In this document: one piece after another, positions 22,700 to 30,820 of the stretch | How the letters are laid out: every line of letters begins with the position of its first letter | Numbering within the stretch: the stretch's first letter is position 1 | Assembly (NCBI RefSeq): GCF_029867415.1 | Contig: NW_026705216.1 | Location: 653,134 to 717,133, forward strand | Source of the DNA: Vicia villosa | Lineage: Eukaryota; Streptophyta; Magnoliopsida; Fabales; Fabaceae | DNA: 64,000 nt | Direction: 5' to 3' | Made by a program: the position numbers and the translations under genes | Notes under the pieces: model-generated | Database searches by the model: none | The model's input: the letters and a program-made list of their open reading frames with translations, nothing else | Told to the model about the DNA's origin: nothing

Positions 22700-22863
22700 A
22701 TGTTGCTTATGAATGCTTGGGATGTTGGATTTATAAGAGAGGGGATCCATTCACCCATCGCCTTAAATTTTTTGTAGATACGTGGTGTAAAGGTCTCTTG
22801 TAACCATGGACATTTGATTCATTATTAACACATCCGGACCTCGCTCCATGGACTTATCCAACA
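22700..22863 (+). repeat. Short 5' LTR of a copia-like element
   Basis: It ends in ccaaca at 22863 and is followed by agtgctatcaagagcc, a degraded initiator Met primer site. Its middle (tttataagagaggggatcca) matches the LTR at 23878-24066. The LTR is unusually short for a coding copia element (about 165 bp). Confidence 0.6.
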
Positions 22864-23039
22864 AGTGCTATCAAGAGCCTTGGTTTGGTGGGGTATAAAT
22901 TTTAGTATACTTTGTGATTGTAGTTTCGTCTGATCTTCGACGTCAAAAAAGAAATTTTATACTCTGTGTTGGTTGGGAAAATTTTGGTTTGCTGCAGGAT
23001 AGATTTTGGTTGCAATGTAAAAATTTTCAAGTGCAGTGA

Positions 23040-23705
23040 AGGTTGACTTAGAGAAATTTAATGGAAGAATCAATTTTGTCTTGTGAAAAATTCAAGTCAA
23101 AGATGTTTTAATACAATTAGGAGTACACAAGGCGTTGAAAAGAAACATTTCCAACATTTCCAACGAGAAGTGTGAGAAACTGGATTTGAGAGCTTCCAGT
23201 ACAATCCACATGTCTTTGTTTAAGAATTTTCTTGTGAATGTACTTGGTACGTGGTCAACCTAAGTGCTTTGGAAGAAACTTGAATGGCTATATCATGGAA
23301 ATAGTATATCAAATAGTTTATTGTTGAATGAGCAATTTCATAGCTTGTGTATGGATGAACATTCAAAAGTATTTGATCATCTAAGTGTTTTAAAAGGTAT
23401 TGCTTATGAATTAGAAACTATTGGAGTCAAGATTGATGATGAAGATAAAGTTTTGAGACTCACATGGTCTCTTCCAATGAGCATATTAAACATGTTTTGA
23501 TATATGGGAAGGAAACTTTGAGTTTTGAAGAAGTTGCTAGTAAAATTATTTCTGAAGAAAGAAGGTTGAAGGGTGAGGATAATACTTCTTCAAACTCAAT
23601 GTTGGTTGCTAGAGGAAGGTCTTGTGTGAAAAAAAGCAATGAAACAAGTGTGAAATGTTGGAAATAAGATAGATTGGACATATAAAGTATAAGTGTCCTG
23701 ATGGG
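23040..23705 (+). pseudogene. Copia-type gag, degenerate
   Basis: Plus-strand frames encode VDLEKFNGRINF (23043 on), LWKKLEWLYHGNSISNSLLL (23264 on), FDHLSVLKGIAYELETIG and SFEEVASKIISEERR. These match the UBN2-type copia Gag in order. At 23650-23700 a damaged zinc knuckle is visible (KCWK in one frame, GHIKYKCPD in another). At least two stops and several frame changes break it. It follows the short LTR and primer site at 22700-22880, so it is the gag of that element. Confidence 0.75.
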
Positions 23706-24106
23706 GGAGCGTCCTCTCTCTTATGGTCCTATATCATTAGTCTCATTGGTGCTCTGACTCTCCCGGACTCCCCAACAGTGATATCAGAGTCGTGGTTCGG
23801 CTTGGTGGGGAGCGGGAGCTGGATTCAGTGTTGGATCTTATTATAGGATGTGGAGGACTCACACATATGGGGGAGAATGTTGGGTGCAAGTGTGATTGAT
23901 TAAAGTCCCACATTTTCTATTAATGGGTTGAATGTTAGATTTATAAGAGAGAAGATCCATTCACCCATCACTTTAAGGTTTTAGGTGAAGATGTGGCGTC
24001 TCCCTCTCTTGTGGTGTTGGGGCATTAGTCTCGTTGGTGCATCCGCCTTCTCCGGACTCCCCAATAGTGGTATCAGAGTTGTGGTTCGACTTGGTGGGGG
24101 AGCGGG
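23706..24106 (+). mobile_element. TRIM-like miniature LTR element, LTR-internal-LTR-internal
   Basis: A partial LTR ends ccccaaca at 23777. Its internal region is only about 100 bp, with a primer site (tgatatcagag, 23779-23789) and a polypurine tract (tgggggagaa, 23868-23877). A complete 189-bp LTR follows (23878-24066, tgttggg...ccccaata). A second primer site (tggtatcagag, 24068-24078) begins another internal region, which is cut at 24106 by a CACTA end. Short LTRs, a 100-bp interior and no coding capacity are the TRIM definition. The tandem order implies LTR-LTR recombination between copies. Confidence 0.75.
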
Positions 24107-25027
24107 CACTACGCCAAAAATGAGTTTTACTAGCGCACCTTAGACATCGCTTTCTTCCAAAAGTGCTGCTATAAGTTAAATAAAAAATAAAACACGGAAA
24201 CTGTATACGAAAAAGAGTAAAAGCGCGGCTAAAAGGCCTACCTTAGACAACGCTTTTCTCAGAAGCGCTGTCTAAATTCATGTAAAATTTTTTAAAAATA
24301 TTCTCAAAAGCGAGGCCCATATTAGCCAACGCTTTCAATAGCGCTGCTAAAGGTCTACCTTAGCCAGCGCTTTTTCTCCAAAGCGCTGTCTTAGACGAAT
24401 TATACTAACACTAATAAAAAAATAGATTCTAATCACTGTTAAACTTACTTTCTATTCTCTATTATCGTTTTTCTTCTCTCCCAAGTAAAAACCCGAGAAT
24501 CTCAATTAATCAGTGTTAACCCTAGAATCTCACCAAAATCTTCTGAATCCTCAACGAAATCGGAAAACCCTCATGAAAATTTCTTCTTTTGCACGACCGC
24601 GAATTCAGAAATCGAACCCAACACCTTCTCAATCCATTTCAACAACTATTCCATCAACATTGCATCGTAAGTATCTTACTCAAAACCACTTTCTCATCGA
24701 TTCCATCTCTACTTTTGTTCAACCTAAAATTTCATTTTGTTTTCGCGACCTAACAGATTTGAAGGAAATAGCATTGAAACTGGTTCAAACTCTAAGGAAG
24801 TTCGTAGGATTTCTCGTGTCGTACGCCTTACAATTGCTTTAAGGTCTAAACTCACAGCTCCAGTTCTCTCATCGTTCATCGATCACGGTCTTCCTACTAC
24901 TTCTGAGTCTCATTCTAGGTTATCTTCTTATCTTCCTAAGGTAATCTGTTTTCTCTGATTTAAACCTTTACATTGTATTAGGTGTTAGGTCTGTTTGAAT
25001 TGACTTATTCATAAACAACTTATAACT
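24107..25027 (+). mobile_element. Left end of a CACTA element carrying an RPN3 fragment; right end not found
   Basis: It starts CACTACGCCAAAAA at 24107, directly after ggg. The first 280 bases hold direct and inverted copies of aaaagcgctg/cagcgctttt. This is the same terminus and subterminal family as the complete element at 35402-40664. It carries two host-derived exons (24560-24940). No matching ggcgtagtg end occurs to the right within reach, so the element is truncated; a repeat unrelated to CACTA starts at 25028. Confidence 0.8.
24560..24940 (+). pseudogene. Captured fragment of 26S proteasome subunit RPN3 (PSMD3) gene
   Basis: Exon-like piece 1 ends at 24666 (PSQSISTTIPSTLH, then gtaagt). 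Piece 2 starts after cag at 24757 and ends at 24940 before gtaatc. Joined across the splice it reads STLH-H-LKEIA. After a frame-changing deletion it continues SIETGSNSKEVRRISRVVRL, LTAPVLSSFIDHGLP and SRLSSYLPK, the N-terminal region of plant RPN3. RPN3 is a PCI-domain lid subunit of the 26S proteasome. Only the first about 80 residues are present. Intron retention shows capture from genomic DNA rather than cDNA. The frame break means it is non-functional. Identified from memory of the family. Confidence 0.75.
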
Positions 25028-25690
25028 TACATTTAGCAATTGAGTAAGAAAACCACAATCATAGAATTTCTTAACAAAAACTTAACTGTCACAAGTAGTT
25101 TTCCCATACATGTGCCTCTCGATAAGCAGTTTTACCATACACGTGTCTCTCTCTATGAGTGAATCAAATTTCATGTATTATTGTTTTTTTATGTTTGCTT
25201 GAGCCCATACAAATATTTTTTAGTTTGCAAACAAGTTATTATTTAACTTTGAACCCTCAAGTTATTTTATATAGCCTAGCGTTCAAATGGGCACTCCTGT
25301 GCTCGTTTGTTCATTTTTTTAATGTGCACAGCGTCAAAACCCAAACGTATTTCTTTATTTCATATTGATCTTAATTTAAAATATTTATTAAATAAATTTT
25401 GTGATAGAAATTAAAAATAAAATAGATGAATTGTAAAAAAAATAGATGAATTGTAAAAAAAATAGATGAATTGTAAAATAAGATCACCTGAAAATGAACT
25501 ATATAAATAGGTATTAAATAGGAGTTAATTACATGCATTTATTTTTAATTACCAAATGTGTTTAAACTAAGATATATTAGTCTAAACTCACTTAACTCGC
25601 GTGTTTGTTTGTCCGCTTTTTTTATTTCACAAATTCGTGTATGTATTTTATTATGTTTTTCCCATACTTCTCTTTAAAAAAAGAATATTA
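25028..25690 (+). repeat. Dispersed repeat, copy A (partner 40858-41500)
   Basis: About 650 bases beginning tacatttagcaattgagtaa match 40858-41500 closely, with small indels. No coding motif or clear terminal structure is visible. In both places the repeat lies downstream of TRIM/CACTA material. ORFs at 25159-25368 and 41410-41670 fall inside or across it and are not conserved between copies. Confidence 0.88.
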
Positions 25691-25908
25691 TTTGAACATA
25701 GTTATTAAAAAATAAAAATAAAATGATAATGTTTACTCCCTCCCTCCCTCTCTCTAAACTCACTTAGCTCGCTTGTTTGTTTGTCAGCTTTTTTTATTTC
25801 ACAAATTCGTGTATGTATTTTATTATGTTTTTCCCATACGTCTCTTTAAAAAAAAATACTATTTGAACATATTTATTAAAAAATAAAATGATAATGTTTA
25901 CTCCCCCC
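25588..25908 (+). repeat. Tandem duplication, about 170-bp unit
   Basis: Two consecutive copies of a unit running from aaactcacttaactcgc through tatttcacaaattcgtgtat to gataatgtttactccc. The second begins near 25757. The first copy overlaps the end of the dispersed repeat. Confidence 0.85.
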
Positions 25909-26337
25909 TCTCATTAATTAAAAAAAATTGTAATCTTCATATCAATTTATCAATGCACAGATAATTGCTAATTTATATTTAGCAAACATACTGCACTTCT
26001 AAGAAACTAATTACTAAACTGTTTTAAAATATTTCATATTCTTTACCTTAACTTCTAATTGAATAAAATCAATTAAAGAAACTAAAATAATAATTGAAAT
26101 ATCTATCTCTAAATTAGTAGTAATTATAATGTCTTACCAGTTAAGAGAAAAAGTAGTTCTATTATGTTGAACAAATAGATTCCCAACAATATGTTTTTCA
26201 TTTCCTATTTCTCATAATTAAAATATTAAAAGATTAAAAACAAAATCCGATGAAACAAATTTAAAATTGAAGAACCGGAGATAGATCAATACCTAGAGAA
26301 CAAACATAAGCAATAAGTTGAAGGCTAAAGAAGAAAT
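25909..26337. other. AT-rich spacer
   Basis: No coding signal, repeat end or regulatory motif recognised. Confidence 0.4.
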
Positions 26338-26771
26338 TGTTGGAACAAGTCATAAACTTGCTATGAACATCAATGGTGAAAAGTGAATTTGGGGAAGATG
26401 AAGTGGAATAGAGTAAATTGAGAGAGAGAGAGAGAGAGTTGAGGAAAAAAGTTTATTATTCAGAAATGGCATTAGTTGCAATATTACACAAAATAGTCCT
26501 TTTATAGTGTGTACAAAACTAAGCAACTATAACAAAACAACTAATAAACTGAACAAAATAACATTGTTATTTTTCAAAATATCGTGCTAGAAACCGTTTT
26601 CCAAAAACCTAGAAACCGGTTTCTTATTCGAAACCAGCTCTGGAAACCGGTTTCTTCTTCGAAACCTGCAAATTCCAGAACCAGCCAAAATGCTTATTCC
26701 AATAAGCTGTTTCTCCAAAACAGCTACCAGAGGTCTCCAAAATGCATATGACTTAAAACCAACTTTCAACA
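26338..26771 (-). repeat. 3' LTR of a minus-strand Ty1-copia element (434 bp)
   Basis: Minus strand reads tgttgaaag (26771) to ccaaca (26338). It is preceded by a purine-rich tract aaggtggtt (26772-26780) and by the end of a copia RNase H frame. Inside are a TATA-like ctataaaagg and three gaaaccggttt words. No primer site follows, confirming it as a 3' LTR. Confidence 0.82.
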
Positions 26772-26780
26772 AACCACCTT

Positions 26781-26900
26781 AAGTCAAGTGCTCAACATTC
26801 CTCATGTTCAAACTCCTCAATAGCTTCTTGAAAACTTCATTCGATACCGCTTTTGTCAACAAGTCCGCAACTTGCTTTTCACTTGTGCAGTACACTAACC
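26781..26900 (-). pseudogene. Copia RNase H C-terminal tail
   Basis: The minus strand encodes TSEKQVADLLTKAVSNEVF, then KKLLRSLNMRN, then a stop just before the polypurine tract and LTR. This is the conserved C-terminal end of copia pol (QVADILTKxL). The rest of that element is absent: upstream the sequence changes directly into CACTA TNP2 coding sequence. Confidence 0.8.
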
Positions 26901-26905
26901 TCAAC

Positions 26906-27799
26906 TAGCCTACACTTACCAAATTCAGGATAATCATTATCAACTTTCATCCACTATGGTGAGTCTGCTGGATGTCGCAACTTTCCATCAATAATTCTTT
27001 CATCTGCATGCCAAGTCAAGTGTCTTGAATCGGTTTCACTACGATACATGCGTCTAAATCTCGGAATTATAGGAAAATACCATAAAACTTTTGCCAGAGA
27101 CAACTTTTTCTTATATCGAGGGGAACCGCATTTAGGACACTCATTTAACGCTGCATACTCGTTTCGAAACAAAACGCAATCTTTTGGACAAGCATGTATC
27201 CTATCATAGCTCAGGCCAATAGAGGACAACATCTTTTTGGCCTCATACATTCGATTGGGAAGAACATTATACTCTGGTAGCATATCTTTCATAAGGGCTA
27301 ATAACTCAGTGAAACTTTTATCTGACCATCCATTTTTCGACTTTAAGTTGTACAACTTTAACACCACAGACAATCTTGTGAATTTTGTACAACCATCATA
27401 CAACAGTTTCTCTGCATCGCTTACCAACCTCTAAAACATTTCGGGAAAATCCTCAAGATCTTCTTCAAGTGCTTCTGCAATCTCTTCGACTCGATCATAA
27501 TCGTATGTGTTTGTGCCATTGTCGTTTGAAGCATACGTCGTATTATCCCCTGATTTGACATTCCCGTTACTTTTCTCACCATGCAAATTCCAACATGTAT
27601 AACTTCTATCAATTCCAAACAGTACTAAATGCGATGCCAACTGAACCACGTCAACCCGACTCCCATAACAACAACCTAAGCAAGGACACTTCATTCGACT
27701 CGGGTCTTCAGCGTGCGCAACCGCAAATTTAACTAATTTCGATACCCCTTTCTCGTACTCTTTCGACAATCGATTTGAATGCATCCATGTCTTATCCAT
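26906..27799 (-). pseudogene. CACTA TNP2-type transposase N-terminal half, two premature stops
   Basis: The frame opens at 27799 with MDKTWMHSNRLSKEYEKGV, the transposase-associated domain, with KCPCLGCCYG near 27680. It continues to DFPEMF, where TAG (27431-27433) replaces the usual Glu. The same frame then carries SDAEKLLYDGCTKFTRLSVV and LYNLKSKNGWSDKSFTELLA, then PKCGSPRYKK, the TNP2 domain. Near 26954 a second TAG replaces the Gln of DSPQW. WMKVDNDYPEFGK follows, and the reading is cut at about 26905 by copia sequence. TNP2 proteins cut CACTA ends. Both stops are single-base in-frame changes, so decay is modest. Confidence 0.88.
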
Positions 27800-28480
27800 G
27801 TCTTAATTAAGCTAAACAAAAACAAAATATTAAGGCACAACTAATTAGAGTAGAAACGATCCATCATAGCAGTTCATTCAAAGCATAAAGTTAGTAAGTT
27901 CATCACTTAACGATTAACAGCATTGCCATCAAGAATCATAACAAAAACAGAAAAGATCCGAGTTTGATTCTCGATTTTACTACTAAGTAAGCTAAACAAA
28001 AACGCTAATTAGTCACACAACTATAACAAAAGAATAACTAATTACCTGTAGTGAAATTTAGGAGCCTCTAGAACCACACACCGTAAGATAATCTGATGTC
28101 TCTAGTGACATTCTCTTAAAAAATCTTTAATATCCCCGGAAAAACAAAGTTTAGAACAATTAGCCTTTACCATGGTCGGCTCAGAACAATTTCAAAGCTA
28201 CATGGGGCATTAAATCATAGAGGTGCCACTATTATCACAAAGTCAATTAAAGTATAAGAATTACATGAAACTCATAAAATAGAACTACTCCATAAAGCAC
28301 AAAAACAATCTCATTTTAACTTTCAACAAACACAACAATAGCATAATAGAACTACTTTTTTTTGGGCTGGAAAATGAAACTAATCTCATTTAAACAATTT
28401 TAAGAATCTGTTACTAAGAGTGATAACATCATTCTACTGTAAAATTTATGAGAAAAAAATAATAGAACTGTCATGAAGAA
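27800..28480. other. Spacer upstream of TNP2 remnant
   Basis: AT-rich, no recognised gene. It may contain 5' sequence of the CACTA element, but no CACTA terminus or subterminal repeat was seen. Confidence 0.4.
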
Positions 28481-28489
28481 TTTACAGAA

Positions 28490-28683
<194 letters not shown>

Positions 28684-28885
28684 ACTGACAATTGATCCTT
28701 CATTCAATCAAATGCAACAGCAAGCAGGAATTTCTTGTTAGAGAAACAAAACATCATTTTATAAAATCTTTTCATTCACACTTGAAAAATATCGTGTGTT
28801 TCAGCCACAAAAAATATCGGTAGCTGCAAACTTGAAGGTATGAGAGTAATGTTAGTCAAGAGGGTGGAGGGTATTTTGAGCTTAC

Positions 28886-29050
28886 CTGCTTTGTGTAAGA
28901 ACCAGAAAGAAAGAAATTCTTCACTGGTGTCTTCTGGTCAGGTCTAAATGGATCTTTGCCAGGCCCCTCATGGTACCGAGATTGGCCAATTTTAACAACA
29001 GATGACCAAGTCACTTCTAAGCCTTGAGATGATGGGAACAGGGATATGAC
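28886..29050 (-). pseudogene. Orphan exon of zeta-carotene desaturase (ZDS)
   Basis: The minus strand encodes [36 protein letters not shown] and [11 protein letters not shown], the near-C-terminal part of plant zeta-carotene desaturase, a plastid enzyme of the carotenoid pathway. The exon is bounded by a proper acceptor (gtaatcag before 29050) and donor (gtaagc after 28886) and is open for 55 codons. Neither the preceding exons nor the last exon (DYIDSMEGAT...) is visible nearby. It is therefore a gene fragment moved here as genomic DNA, not a working gene. Identification is from memory of the family but the motif is distinctive. Confidence 0.8.
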
Positions 29051-29089
29051 CTGATTACAATTTTTAAACCAATTTAAGATGCCCATTTT

Positions 29090-30057
29090 TCATGCCATTA
29101 CTAAAACAATAATGAAAAGATCATTAAAACAAAACTTTAACAAATGTCGCATATTTTTAAACTATTTCATTGTAACAAAACCATAATAGGAACTTCTGAA
29201 GTATTAGAATATATAGTCCCATTGTAACTATTTCATTCCTAACTTACAGAAATTCCATTATATGTTTATAAGTGCTCATGGAGAAGTTAGATGAGAGAGC
29301 TTTGAAAATGTAGAGGTACATAAGCAAATTTCAACTTATACAAGAAGTTAATACATAGAAGATACATGGTCACTGCAAGATCATTTCAATTTAGAGAGTG
29401 CTCATGCAGTTTACAAAGTGCTAAATTCATCAAAATTTTGGCAAATTTCGCTGTAGCAAGCACCATACCAGCAGAAGGCAGCTTGTTGGCATAATAAATA
29501 GCAGTGCAGGTCTACTATACTTCTCTTGCTTGAGACATAAATCTTGTAAATATTTATTGATCAATAAAAAACTACTTAGAAGCTTTAGTGGTTGCAATAT
29601 ACTCAACATCATAAAAGATAAACAACATACTTTTATAATATTGATATCTAAGACATTGTCTCATGTAAAAGTCATTAAGTATCTAGAAGCTTATTTTCTA
29701 GAATTGAGACGAATGCCTGTTTTCGCACATGAGTATATATCTAACATAAGCTCAACACCCCAAAGCATAAGATAACTATGGAAATGTCTCCAAGATATAA
29801 GAGAATCAAAAAGTGTTGATTATTGATGTAGTGTTGACAGTGGGATAATGTCAACTGATCTTATATAGGCAACACATGCATACACGCCTAGTTGGATGCT
29901 TTGTTATATATATAAATTTTGAGCGACTGAAACAATGCAATGGTAAATTTTGGCATTGGATAATTCATCTTTAATTTCAAAAAAGATTTCTCCCAAACAA
30001 AAATTGGACCGTAAGTTAAGAAGCGGTTTGTAGAAGCAGTATTATATCCGTAGTAAA
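29090..30057. other. Spacer between ZDS exon and TLP copy 2 block
   Basis: AT-rich. ORFs at 29430-29612 and 29530-29775 overlap in opposite strands and have no recognisable motif. Nothing else is supported. Confidence 0.4.
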
Positions 30058-30110
30058 TCTATAACTATATATAAAAGGATAGCCTATTTTTTTTCTCAAT
30101 AATACCCTTT
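30058..30110 (+). repeat. Possible Helitron-like 5' terminus, facing right
   Basis: Starts TCTATAACTATATATAAA directly after an A. An inverted relative occurs at 35318, with a further shared accctttataatt block. A TC start after A and an AT-rich terminus are typical of plant Helitron 5' ends; the identification is tentative. Confidence 0.4.
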
Positions 30111-30119
30111 ATAATTAGT

Positions 30120-30820
30120 GTAATTATTTAAAAGAAAAACTAACAGTTTTAGTTTTGGGTGTTGAAAAAAAAAGGTGTAGTAACTTCCACTTCCTATCTT
30201 ACGGTTAAAAAAATTCAAAAACTCAAGCAAACTACCATCTCCTTATTTCTTCTTTCTTTACATCTCCCACTCTCTTCTTTGTCTTCCTAATATATTTTCC
30301 CTTTTACAGAAATTTGTTAAGACATGATGGCAAAGTCATGCTGGTATGAATTCTCCGTTAATCTCTCTTTTAAATTCTTAACTCACTCTCTCTCTCTCTC
30401 CTAGGCCTTTAATTAATATTAGGGTTCAGATTTATTCCCTTTAATTTGATTGATCCCACAAAATACATGTTCGTTCTTTAATTACTCTATCTTTCATCCT
30501 ATTACTCTACATTACTCCGTTATTTATTGAATTCGGTTTTGATTATAGTTATTGTTTTATGTGTTTTTTAAAATTTTATTGGATTTGGTGGATTTGTGTC
30601 TTGCCAAAGAGATTGTTTCCTTTGACAGTTTAATTTTTATTTTAGTACCAATTGTATACAGTAGGAAACAATATGTCTGTCAAATGTGTTTATTTTGGTA
30701 TGTAATTACGATTTTACTAAGAAATTTTCACATTATTCTTGGCCACCAAGAAAGGAAAAGGTACAAAAAGATAGAGAATGAAAAAGAAAGGAAGTGGAGA
30801 CAGTGTAAGAGAAATAAACA
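30120..30820. other. Unique-looking sequence upstream of TLP copy 2
   Basis: Contains pyrimidine-rich stretches (30230-30300, 30380-30410). The promoter and untranslated first exon of TLP copy 1 are not found here. The 103-residue ORF at 30552-30863 crosses the duplication edge and has no recognised domain. Confidence 0.45.
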
